Positions 12,258 through 19,578 of a stretch of 31,778 bases of DNA are shown in pieces. Under the pieces are notes generated by a model. The model was given only the letters and a program-made list of their open reading frames with translations, had not been told where the DNA came from and did not search any database. The stretch is from a virus: the IMG/VR virus record IMGVR_UViG_3300031787_000538, positions 1 through 31,778 of that record. One strand, written 5' to 3'. Position 1 is the stretch's first letter. Each line of letters starts with the position of its first letter. Position numbers and translations under genes: made by a program.

Positions 12258-13195
12258 ACGCGCTGGCCACGGAAGTAGGCAACGCCATCGATCACTTCGC
12301 ACAGCTCGGGCGGCAGCAGCTTGCCGTTCTCAAACGTGAGCACACAGAAACCAGAGCACCAGTTCACCGGGTTCATCTCGGTGTAAGTAAACTGATCTCC
12401 GTATGGCTCGGCTAGGCAGCCGGTATCTACCCCCCAGCGCCGCCCGTCATAGTCACTAAAGGGGGTCACCCGGAGCTGATGTAGGTGCCCGGTTACGATT
12501 GATCTACCTGACTTGATCGCATTATTCCACGTTGCGTGGGCCCCGTTATTGTATCTATGTTTTATGACTACTGACTGGTTTATGTCCACCCGCCACCCTG
12601 TGTGCCAGCCAGGAAAATACGCAAACAAATCGCTAAACTCGGAGAGCTCTGGAGCGTGAGCTGCGATGTAGTTGAAGAGACGTATATCGTGATTACCGTA
12701 GGTGTAGAATTTAATTGCGTTTTTAGATGCGTTTGCAATCTCATCTAAGCGATCCTGGCACGCCTCAATCTCTTGCTTTGGTGTCGGAGGGTTAGTGTTC
12801 ATCAGCGTAGGGTGTCGGCTGATCCTGGCTCCATCGAAGACATCCCCGTTCAAGATACAGGTCTGTGCCTTAAACTCGGTTAACAGTTTGACAAAAGCTT
12901 TGTGAGCCACAGTTGACTCGCCTGGCCAGTAGTGACAATCGCTGGCAATGAATACATGGCCATTGTCTACCGTGTGATCTATAACCCTGCGATTCTCTGG
13001 TATGTAAGTATTGCGGCGGCTGTCCTGGGGAGCAGCGTAGGTTGGCAAGGAGATGCCGTACTGTATTTGGATCTTGGCCTTGCGAGAGGCAAATGCCCTG
13101 ACAGACATACCAACGTGTTCGGCAGCTATCTTAGTGCTGCCAAACCGTTTCATCGCCGCAATTATTTCCTCGTCGCTAACTCTTTTTAGTGCCAC
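12254..13195 (-). CDS. Calcineurin-like metallophosphoesterase with N-terminal HTH-like segment (313 aa)
   Basis: All metal-binding blocks of the metallophosphoesterase fold are present: D86-x-H88 in ASDCHYWPG, G117-D118 in LNGDVFDG, GNHD at 167-170, His213/His220 in IKHRYNNGAH, and GHLH at 236-239. It should hydrolyse a phosphoester bond; DNA, RNA or nucleotide substrate is not evident. Residues 5-45 (DEEIIAAMKRFGSTKIAAEH) look like a small HTH unit, so action on DNA is plausible. The start is GTG after GAGAGAAT. It is encoded between the HslV-like gene and the lysis cassette. Confidence 0.88.
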   Translation of the reverse strand: MALKRVSDEEIIAAMKRFGSTKIAAEHVGMSVRAFASRKAKIQIQYGISLPTYAAPQDSRRNTYIPENRRVIDHTVDNGHVFIASDCHYWPGESTVAHKAFVKLLTEFKAQTCILNGDVFDGARISRHPTLMNTNPPTPKQEIEACQDRLDEIANASKNAIKFYTYGNHDIRLFNYIAAHAPELSEFSDLFAYFPGWHTGWRVDINQSVVIKHRYNNGAHATWNNAIKSGRSIVTGHLHQLRVTPFSDYDGRRWGVDTGCLAEPYGDQFTYTEMNPVNWCSGFCVLTFENGKLLPPELCEVIDGVAYFRGQRV

Positions 13196-13613
13196 GGATT
13201 CTCTCCAGTTTCATCTCATCGATGGGGCCGTGCGAGCTGGTGTCGTACATACACGCAATCTCAACGGCCTCGCGTGGGCTCTTTCCCAGGTGCATGGCCC
13301 CCATTGCGTATCCAGCCCCGGTTCCAATGGCAAAGAACGAATTCTTAATCGGCACGGGTATGACCGAGCTCTCGTACACCCACAGTCCCTGCGCGTTTAG
13401 CATCAGAATGCTGATGTCGGTATCTGAATCCAGGTCACCGCCCTGGTCGAGCACCTGGTAGAACTTGAGCAGCTTCTCAAAGTCACCGGCACCGCCGTAG
13501 ATACAGCCCTTGCCACGGCGCAGTTTGTTTATCAGGTAGTAGCTGTCATCGGAGCTGACCATCGAATCAGCGGCCATCTCGCCTGTCAAAAAATTTGCAG
13601 CAATGGTTGTCAC
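13176..13613 (-). CDS. HslV/proteasome-beta-like Ntn-hydrolase (145 aa)
   Basis: The product begins M-TTIAAN and continues to MAADSM, matching the start of HslV, where the threonine after Met is the nucleophile. INKLRRGKGCIYGGAGDFEK parallels the HslV segment containing the active-site lysine and the GFAG loop. FFAIGTGAGYAMGAMHLGKS with SPREAVEIACMYDT parallels the C-terminal helices. It is shorter than HslV (about 175 residues). The start is GTG overlapping the previous stop (GTGA). No HslU-type ATPase is seen, so it may degrade or process a virion protein alone, or interfere with host proteolysis. The fold call is confident; the role is inference. Confidence 0.75.
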   Translation of the reverse strand: MTTIAANFLTGEMAADSMVSSDDSYYLINKLRRGKGCIYGGAGDFEKLLKFYQVLDQGGDLDSDTDISILMLNAQGLWVYESSVIPVPIKNSFFAIGTGAGYAMGAMHLGKSPREAVEIACMYDTSSHGPIDEMKLERIRGTKKS

Positions 13614-14068
13614 CAGGCACCCATCAGCTTGAATACTCCGTAAATGATTCCAGACAGCACAAAAATAATAATCCAGGTGAGCCGCTCTTCAGCTCGCAGG
13701 CGTTGGAATTCGTAGTCCAGAACCTTGTTGTCTTTACGCATCTGTGTGATCAATGCCTTGACCTCGTTGACCGCAGCTCTGCCGAACTCTTTCTCAACGT
13801 CCTGGTACATACCCTCTTCAGCTGCCCTGATTTTTCGCACCTCGCGGTACTCGGAGGCGGCATCGATGAAGACCATGTCTCCCCGGCGTTGCAGCTGGAG
13901 CTGCTTGCGCTTCCAGGCTATGCGAGCTCGGGCCTCCTCATCGAGGAAGTTAGAGACCTCGGCCCCGGTCTGCTTGATCTCGCGGCCAACTTTGATGGCC
14001 TCCTTGATGCCACCCAGGGCCTGCCTGGCTACGTCTGCTGGGTTCCCTGGGTCAGGTAGCTTTGTCAC
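13610..14068 (-). CDS. Tail-anchored coiled-coil protein (about 152 aa, start uncertain)
   Basis: The protein begins near MTKLPDPGNPADVARQAL, has a long charged helical middle (EEARARIAWKRKQLQLQRRG through MYQDVEKEFGRAAVNEVKAL) and ends in a single membrane helix, WIIIFVLSGIIYGVFKLMG. I picked the GTG at 14068; a TTG at 14086 in the same frame is the alternative. Neither has a strong ribosome site. The dyad GCCTGTA/TACAGGC at 14075-14104 lies just upstream of the GTG. Position close to the lysis genes suggests a spanin-like or membrane-associated role, unproven. Confidence 0.65.
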   Translation of the reverse strand: MTKLPDPGNPADVARQALGGIKEAIKVGREIKQTGAEVSNFLDEEARARIAWKRKQLQLQRRGDMVFIDAASEYREVRKIRAAEEGMYQDVEKEFGRAAVNEVKALITQMRKDNKVLDYEFQRLRAEERLTWIIIFVLSGIIYGVFKLMGAW

Positions 14069-14134
14069 GGGTGAGCCTGTATCCAATCCGTTGTAGGTAC
14101 AGGCCAGTTGCGACCAGTAACCTGCCTAAAAATT

Positions 14135-14344
14135 TCACAGCTTCGCAACCAGGCCAATCAGTAGATTGATTGCCCAACCCATTGCGCCGATCAAACCTAT
14201 AGTTGCACCGATCAAGCCAACCTCGATGCGCTTGAGCCTGGCGTTGGTCGAGCGGAACTGTAGCTCAATGCCAGCGTATCGCTGGGCACATACCTGTTCG
14301 TGAGTGTCGAGCTGGCCCTTGACCTGGTCTGCTGTTGTCATCAT
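14135..14344 (-). CDS. XhlA-like small membrane protein (69 aa)
   Basis: The first part (MMTTADQVKGQLDTHEQVCA) and the helix through AQRYAGIELQFRSTNARLKR look like the coiled-coil half of hemolysin XhlA-like phage proteins, which pair with holins. A membrane helix fills residues about 42-68. GAGGTGA precedes the ATG pair; the second ATG has the better spacing. A holin-accessory role fits both sequence and neighbourhood, but the match is by eye. Confidence 0.65.
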   Translation of the reverse strand: MMTTADQVKGQLDTHEQVCAQRYAGIELQFRSTNARLKRIEVGLIGATIGLIGAMGWAINLLIGLVAKL

Positions 14345-14349
14345 TCACC

Positions 14350-14556
14350 TCAAGGTAGCGTAGCGACAAAAGCCTGTGCCGCCTCAGCAGTCATCACATT
14401 GCCATCAGCATCTTGCAGTTCTGCGCCAGCCACCAAGTCTGCTTTTAGTTGTGGATACTCAGCGGTGCAAGTCAGTCGGCATAGTCCATCGTCATCTATA
14501 CGGGCAAAGATTTGTTTATCTTCTGCATTGAGTTTAGGTAGCATCTTATAAATCAT
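14350..14556 (-). CDS. Hypothetical protein after the fibre gene (68 aa)
   Basis: The product starts MIYKMLPKLNAEDKQIFARI and has an acidic stretch with DADGNVMTAEAAQAF. No family is recognised. The ATG overlaps the stop of the upstream fibre-like gene, so it probably belongs to the fibre module, where small chaperone or assembly proteins are common. That function is a guess from position. Confidence 0.6.
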   Translation of the reverse strand: MIYKMLPKLNAEDKQIFARIDDDGLCRLTCTAEYPQLKADLVAGAELQDADGNVMTAEAAQAFVATLP

Positions 14557-15695
14557 AGTTCAACACTCCATGCAAGAAAGGCGCTTGTATTAACAGAGCG
14601 GCCCATGATCGCTTCTCCAGCGGTTAAACCAGATGCAACTGGAAATGATACGTTTGCGGCAAATGTATCACCTTCGTCAAAAGTAGGAACCGCACTACAA
14701 GTCACGTTTGTTCCTTGTCGGAAAACCTGGTAATTTCCAGCCGTTCCACTTTGTAACAAAGCGGTTGGTCTAGTTCTTAATGGAACAGGAAAAGGTACAA
14801 ATACGTTTGCGCTTGTAGTGCTGTATGCAACACCCGTACCAAAGAAACTACCAGCATTTGTTATTGCTGCTTTATAGTAATACCGCTGACACAACATCAA
14901 CTCACGCCCATAATCCCTGCGCTCAAACGGTGTAGCAACAGAGCCTACTTCTAGTTGAACGCCTGTGATGTAGAAAGTAGCACCGTTTGTACCGACTACT
15001 TGGTTTTGACCTGATACTCCATAAGTTGTAGAAGCAGTCCAAGCATTGGCAGTTCCTTGGAATGTTGAACCACATCCTAAACTAAACCAAACTCCAGCAC
15101 CTATACCATTAGTGCCACCAATCCAAGTTCCTGTTGTATCACCAGCAATGGTTACGGATTTTTGTTCCCAAGTATTTGCGGCAGAAATTGTGTAACTAAA
15201 TGGATAAGTCCTGTTTTGTGCTGAATTATTTAAAAAGCCAGCAAATGAGCCAGTTAATGAACTACGAACCCAAAAAGAAATAGTTACAGTTTTTGCATTT
15301 GCACTTCCAAAATTTAAATCTGCAAAATTAAAGCCTTCAATTTGTTGTTGTAAAGTAAAAATTTCAGCCGCACCTACTGTATAAGCAGATAAAGAAGTGC
15401 ATCCTAAATAATTTGTAAATCCTACTGGTGGAGTTACAGAACCAGCATTTTGTTGAACGCTAAATTTAGAAGCCACAGAACCATAAGCCGCCCATCTATC
15501 TAAAGTGTATGTATTAGCACCAGTATTTGTAATCGTAACACTAGCACCAGCATTACGCTGGGAAATCCTCATGTCACCATTGATGATGCGGTTGCGGAAG
15601 CCCTGCAAACTATCCGCAGTAGGGGTCATGCTATTTATAGTAGCGGTATTGCCACCACTAGCGTCTAAGATTGCGTTAGTTTTTACTGTACTCAT
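14553..15695 (-). CDS. Tail-fibre-like protein with jelly-roll-type receptor region (380 aa)
   Basis: The start at 15695 (MSTVKTNAILDASGGNTATI) overlaps the preceding stop as ATGA. Residues about 30-45 (GFRNRIINGDMRISQRN) and the following beta-rich, aromatic sequence with GFNFADLNFGSANAKTVTIS and VQLEVGSVATPFERRDYG match a frequent phage fibre domain of carbohydrate-binding jelly-roll character. No enzyme motif is seen. It probably contributes to receptor recognition as a separate subunit after the main fibre. The DNA is visibly AT-richer than flanking genes, consistent with exchange of host-range modules. Confidence 0.75.
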   Translation of the reverse strand: MSTVKTNAILDASGGNTATINSMTPTADSLQGFRNRIINGDMRISQRNAGASVTITNTGANTYTLDRWAAYGSVASKFSVQQNAGSVTPPVGFTNYLGCTSLSAYTVGAAEIFTLQQQIEGFNFADLNFGSANAKTVTISFWVRSSLTGSFAGFLNNSAQNRTYPFSYTISAANTWEQKSVTIAGDTTGTWIGGTNGIGAGVWFSLGCGSTFQGTANAWTASTTYGVSGQNQVVGTNGATFYITGVQLEVGSVATPFERRDYGRELMLCQRYYYKAAITNAGSFFGTGVAYSTTSANVFVPFPVPLRTRPTALLQSGTAGNYQVFRQGTNVTCSAVPTFDEGDTFAANVSFPVASGLTAGEAIMGRSVNTSAFLAWSVEL

Positions 15696-15985
15696 TTTGG
15701 AAACCTCGCTTTGATTTCTGCTACCTTGGCTTGCCACTCCTCAACCGTAGTTTCACCACGCTGTGCTTTGAAGAACAACGGGTCTGCCTCGGCTATATAG
15801 GCACTACGGCGGTTCTCGGTAGCAATACGGGCTGGCTCTAGTGCGGTTAGCCTAGCCACCTCTGCGGTAATCTCTGCCTCTGTTGGCTGCGTCTGGTTAG
15901 CATCGAGCCACTCTAGGTCATCACCACGCAATGCCCATTGTGCGCTCTCTCTTAGAGATGCAATTGCCTGTGCTTTCGTAATCAT
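15692..15985 (-). CDS. XkdW-like/fibre-associated small protein (97 aa)
   Basis: The start at 15985 (MITKAQAIASLRESAQWALR) is chosen because GGAGAT precedes it and it forms ATGA with the previous stop. The sequence is helical with PTEAEITAEVARLTALEPAR and ends in TTVEEWQAKVAEIKARFP. That resembles small phage proteins near fibres (XkdW-like) that may aid fibre assembly. It lies between two fibre-type genes. Function is inferred from resemblance and position. Confidence 0.65.
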   Translation of the reverse strand: MITKAQAIASLRESAQWALRGDDLEWLDANQTQPTEAEITAEVARLTALEPARIATENRRSAYIAEADPLFFKAQRGETTVEEWQAKVAEIKARFPK

Positions 15986-16542
15986 GCTGCTATCTCCAAT
16001 ACTACAATTTGATTTCTCGTCCAAGTAACGCTTCTTCCAGTTCCAAACACATCTTTGCCATTTGCTCTCATACGAATAGTGTATTGATTTGTTGTGGCAG
16101 TAGTAATACGGTCTGTCATTCCAAAAGCATCGTAAGTTCTTAAATTAGAAGTTTCATTTCCAGAAACTATTTCTGATGCAACCGCTTCAGAAACACCAGA
16201 GGCTGCATAAGTTATGTAGCAATTACTTTCACCTTGGCAAGCATCTCCGTATTGGCAACAACCTTGAGCAATTACTAATAAATAGTTACCAGAGGCTGTT
16301 GGGGTAATAGTTAAACTACCCCACTCAGGGGCAGAAGTTCCTGTTGATGTACTACTTGTAGATAGGTTTGTAAAAGATGCAGTTACAGACTGCAAAACCT
16401 TACCCAAACCAGACGAAGCAGTAGTCAAGATAGTGCCGGTATTGTCAGGCAGGGTTAAAGTTCGATTCGTGTTGCTATTTGGGCTCGCAATCGTGAATAT
16501 GCCAGTACCGCTGGCGTTGCCTTGTATTGATACGCTAGACAT
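15982..16542 (-). CDS. Fibre-like protein with TLPDNTG repeat motif (186 aa)
   Basis: The N-terminus has GIFTIASPNSNTNRTLTLPD followed by NTGTILT, a motif common at the start of phage fibre modules. The rest is beta-rich with many S, T and G, and a cysteine cluster (QGCCQYGDACQGESNC) in the middle that could form disulfides outside the cell. It continues the fibre cluster downstream of the S74-containing gene, whose stop abuts its start. Function: probable host-binding tip component, by context. Confidence 0.7.
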   Translation of the reverse strand: MSSVSIQGNASGTGIFTIASPNSNTNRTLTLPDNTGTILTTASSGLGKVLQSVTASFTNLSTSSTSTGTSAPEWGSLTITPTASGNYLLVIAQGCCQYGDACQGESNCYITYAASGVSEAVASEIVSGNETSNLRTYDAFGMTDRITTATTNQYTIRMRANGKDVFGTGRSVTWTRNQIVVLEIAA

Positions 16543-17465
16543 TATTTGTTCTCCAATGCGGCTAGGCGTGCTTTAGTTGTATCTAGTTCTGCTTTGAGTT
16601 CTTGGATTGCCGCAGTTAAGGTAGCCACCAAGAATGATGTGTCGATGCCTTGGTACTTTGGGTTGCCATCAGCATCTACTGCATCCTTCTCGCCAGTAAC
16701 ACAGTCAGGCACTACCGCTTGTAATTCGTGGGCAATAAATCCTTGACCGTCAGAACCATCTGCTTTCCATGTATAAGTGCATGGCTTGAGTTGTGCAACA
16801 GTAGCCAACGCACCTGTCATTGGCGCAATGTTTTCTTTTAGTCGGTAGTCGGAAATACTTGTATAAAGAGTATTTGTGCCTGTTGTGTTGATATAACCTG
16901 TATTAGTGGCTCCGTTATAAAAAGTAATAAAAGTTTGACTTCCACTACCACTCGAAATTTGACAAGTAATTGGTATGTTTCCCGAAGAATTTTCAAACCC
17001 TGCGGCATATTTATTACCAGCACTTATACGAAAGTTATAGCCATTGTTAGTTGTACCACCAAGTACAAAATCACCACCGCTAGTGATACGGGCACGCTCT
17101 AATCCATTAGTATCAAAACTTATCGGCGTTGAAGAAAAGGTTTGGAAATAAAGACCTATTGTGCTAGAGCCTGTAATAGAGCCTCTAAGAGTTCCTGATT
17201 CTGAAAGTTGCAGCACTGGGCTTGAAGATGCGTTTAATCGTGCGTTTCCAGTAACATCTAATTTTTGTGATGGTGAACTCGTACCAATCCCAAGGTTCCC
17301 ACTTGAATCAAACCTAGCAACCTCTGCACCGCCCTCACCAAAGGCTATGGTGTCTGCCGCAGGGAAGAAAATACCTGTGTTGGTATCCGTACCCTGTACC
17401 GCTGGCGTACTAGCGGAACCGTCTACACCCGCTATGCCTGTCGTACCGTTAATCGTAATTGTCAT
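16542..17465 (-). CDS. Fibre/spike with C-terminal S74 chaperone autoprotease domain (307 aa)
   Basis: The start at 17465 (MTITINGTTGIAG) follows AGGAGAC and sits 8 bases after the previous stop. The N-terminal part is beta-rich with NLGIGTSSPSQKLDVTGNAR, a frequent fibre motif. The C-terminus carries the peptidase S74 intramolecular chaperone: SISDYRLKENIAPMTGAL with Ser205 as expected nucleophile and Lys210, then GFIAHELQAVVPD and a helix ending LAALENK. In the family this domain drives trimerisation and then cuts itself off. Confidence 0.88.
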   Translation of the reverse strand: MTITINGTTGIAGVDGSASTPAVQGTDTNTGIFFPAADTIAFGEGGAEVARFDSSGNLGIGTSSPSQKLDVTGNARLNASSSPVLQLSESGTLRGSITGSSTIGLYFQTFSSTPISFDTNGLERARITSGGDFVLGGTTNNGYNFRISAGNKYAAGFENSSGNIPITCQISSGSGSQTFITFYNGATNTGYINTTGTNTLYTSISDYRLKENIAPMTGALATVAQLKPCTYTWKADGSDGQGFIAHELQAVVPDCVTGEKDAVDADGNPKYQGIDTSFLVATLTAAIQELKAELDTTKARLAALENK

Positions 17466-17473
17466 ATTGTCTC

Positions 17474-19546
17474 CTAGACTACAGTCCAAGCAGAGCCGCT
17501 TGCAACAGTCACCGTAATACCTGAGTTAACTGTTACAGGGCCAGCAGATAAACCATTAAAACCAGTATCAACGGTATAGTTCGCCGCAATAGTATTTGCA
17601 TTGACAGTAATACCGTTACTAGAAACCATCGCCGTAGATTGCAGCTCACCTGTACTGGGCTTGTACAGCAACTTGGCATTACCTGTATTTAGGCTACTAG
17701 CCGTACCGCTGGTACTGGTTACAAATGTTGGGTATAGGTTAGTTGTGGTGCTTGTGTCGTTTGAGATGGTAATACTTGTGCCGCTGCTTGGCGTTACAAA
17801 CGACAGGGTTCCAGAACCGTTAGTCTTTAATACTTGATCTGCCGTTCCATCAGTTGTCGGCAGGGTGAACGTATTAACAAACGATGTTAGGTTGCTATCG
17901 TATGCCTGGACATCTGTGCCTATAGTCAGGCCAAGGGAGGTCTTTAGCGTAGCCCCTGATTCAACAACAAAGTTAGTACCGTTGCCGATAATCACGCCAT
18001 TGTCTGTTGGGGTCAGGCCAGCTACGTCAGCTAGTTGAGCATCGTAGGCTTGTACGCTAGAGCCAATGTTAGATGCGGTGAGCACGTTGCTACCAGAGTT
18101 CTGCAAAGTACCGGTAAAGTTTGCGGTTGTGTCGGCGTACTTAGCAAAGCTAGATGCTGTGAATGTGCTGTCTTTGATTAGCTTTCCGGTTGTGCCATCA
18201 AACGCAGCCAGGCGATCATTGACCGCAGATGCTGGGCCAACCACATCACCGGTTCCAGAGCCTGCCGCACCCTTCTCAGCAAGCACATCCCAGTATGTTG
18301 TATTGGTGGGCAGGTTGCCAGTAGATGCCAGCTTACAAATGTAGCTTGATCCGTTGTAGCTGACAGCGTCATCGACTACATAGGATGTACCGCCAGCGTA
18401 GGCACCCAGCCAGTTGACACCAACCGGGCCTGTTGCCCCTGTTGCCCCTGTTGCACCGGTTGCGCCTGTGGCTCCAGTAGCTCCAGTTGGAATGCCGAGG
18501 GTTAGTACATAAGTACCAGAGTTGTAAGACGCTGTTGCGCTAGATCCAGCTGAGAGCGTGGTAGCTGTGGCCGTGAGATTGTTGGCCAGGTTGATCGATG
18601 CATTGCTGGCATTGGTTGCCGTAGTGGCAGATGATGCAGCCGAGGTTGCGCTGTTGGCTGCGTTAGTCGCAGAAGTGCTAGCGGACGATGCGCTATTGGA
18701 TGCGTTGGTTGCTGCCGTGCTAGCAGTAGAGGCAGAGCTTGATGCATTGCTTGCGCTGGTGCTGGCAGATGATGCGCTGCTGGCCGCATTGGTCGCAGAG
18801 GTTGATGCGTTAGATGCCGAGGTGCTGGCGTTAGAGGCTGACGTTGAGGCGGCAGATGCGCTGGCAGCAGCTGCTGTAGCTGAAGCCCCGGCAGATGCGT
18901 TATCTACAATCAGATCCCACTTGGCAGAATCGGTGTTAGTAGAGATAGGCTGCGATCCGCTAGACGTATGCGAGGTATTGGCGTAGTAGATGTTGCCGTT
19001 GCTGGTGTCTTTGACAATGTCGCGTTTATTGTAGGAAGTTGTAGCTGCCCAGTTGCCACGGTTATCGCCAATTGTTTCGCCGGTCGTTGGGTTCCCGTTA
19101 ACATCAAAAGCAAGAACTTTATTAGCCCGTACAGTAGACCGTGGCAGGGTCATGTTGATTGAGGTTGGATCAGTCTGCGGAGCCTTCAGGGATCGGTCTG
19201 CGGCCTCGGCATTCTGCTGGGCAAAGATGGTCAAGCTGTCCAGCTCATCATTAATCGTATTGGCAAACAGGTCACCGCCCGTCACAAAGTCTGAGGTGCG
19301 CTGGATCGCCCGGTCACCAACGATGGCAATCTGCGTTGCCCCGGTAGGCGTTGCCGTCAGGGTCACAAAGCCGGTGCCGTTTGAGTTGATCGTAACCGTG
19401 TAGTCCGTGGTCAACGTCAGCAGGGTATCGTCCTTGTACACAGAGATATCTGTGTTGGCCAGGATCTCAAAGGTAAAGGAGTACGGCCCGGTGCCAGAGG
19501 CAGCGAGCACTACTCGGCGGGTGACGTTGCTAATAGGGACTGCCAT
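17474..19546 (-). CDS. Long tail fibre: T7-type connector, Ala/Ser repeats, collagen-like stretch (690 aa)
   Basis: Residues 1 to about 150 (MAVPISNVTRRVVLAASGTG, FTFEILANTDISVYKDD, QRTSDFVTGGDLFANTIND) resemble the T7 gp17 N-terminal domain that attaches fibres to the tail. Residues 165-215 look like a carbohydrate-binding-module-type segment (W, Y, G-D/D-V, Y-Y, W). Residues 216-318 are almost all A, S, T and N in an ASNASTSA pattern. Residues about 353-373 are GAT triplets of collagen type. A second binding-module-like segment with Y, W and S-Y-I-C-K follows at about 374-425, then a beta-rich distal part to the C-terminus. It likely forms a long flexible trimeric fibre. Confidence 0.88.
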   Translation of the reverse strand: MAVPISNVTRRVVLAASGTGPYSFTFEILANTDISVYKDDTLLTLTTDYTVTINSNGTGFVTLTATPTGATQIAIVGDRAIQRTSDFVTGGDLFANTINDELDSLTIFAQQNAEAADRSLKAPQTDPTSINMTLPRSTVRANKVLAFDVNGNPTTGETIGDNRGNWAATTSYNKRDIVKDTSNGNIYYANTSHTSSGSQPISTNTDSAKWDLIVDNASAGASATAAAASASAASTSASNASTSASNASTSATNAASSASSASTSASNASSSASTASTAATNASNSASSASTSATNAANSATSAASSATTATNASNASINLANNLTATATTLSAGSSATASYNSGTYVLTLGIPTGATGATGATGATGATGATGPVGVNWLGAYAGGTSYVVDDAVSYNGSSYICKLASTGNLPTNTTYWDVLAEKGAAGSGTGDVVGPASAVNDRLAAFDGTTGKLIKDSTFTASSFAKYADTTANFTGTLQNSGSNVLTASNIGSSVQAYDAQLADVAGLTPTDNGVIIGNGTNFVVESGATLKTSLGLTIGTDVQAYDSNLTSFVNTFTLPTTDGTADQVLKTNGSGTLSFVTPSSGTSITISNDTSTTTNLYPTFVTSTSGTASSLNTGNAKLLYKPSTGELQSTAMVSSNGITVNANTIAANYTVDTGFNGLSAGPVTVNSGITVTVASGSAWTVV
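18420..18490 (-). repeat. Collagen-like coding repeat (Gly-Ala-Thr triplets)
   Basis: Tandem nine-base units encode about six consecutive Gly-Ala-Thr triplets within the long fibre. Such tracts vary in copy number by slippage and lengthen or shorten the fibre shaft. Confidence 0.8.
18530..18900 (-). repeat. Ala/Ser/Asn-rich degenerate coding repeat
   Basis: Codons for A, S, T and N recur in a five-to-eight-residue periodicity for about 100 residues of the long fibre. Its antisense strand reads as an open Ala/Val/Leu-rich frame only because of this bias. Confidence 0.75.
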
Positions 19547-19578
19547 GTTAGTTTCCTTTCAATACGCAAATCTAGTGG

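Noticed and set aside
13595-14059. Plus-strand 154-aa open frame opposite the tail-anchored protein
   Set aside because: It contradicts the direction of all neighbours and lacks any motif or ribosome site.
14075-14104. Rho-independent terminator from the GCCTGTA/TACAGGC dyad
   Set aside because: The loop is 16 bases and no U-tract follows on the transcribed strand; at most it influences the start of the next gene.
18558-18986. Plus-strand 142-aa open frame opposite the long fibre
   Set aside because: It is composed almost only of A, V, L, D and E, which is the antisense image of the Ala/Ser repeat in the real fibre gene; no ribosome site and no family resemblance.
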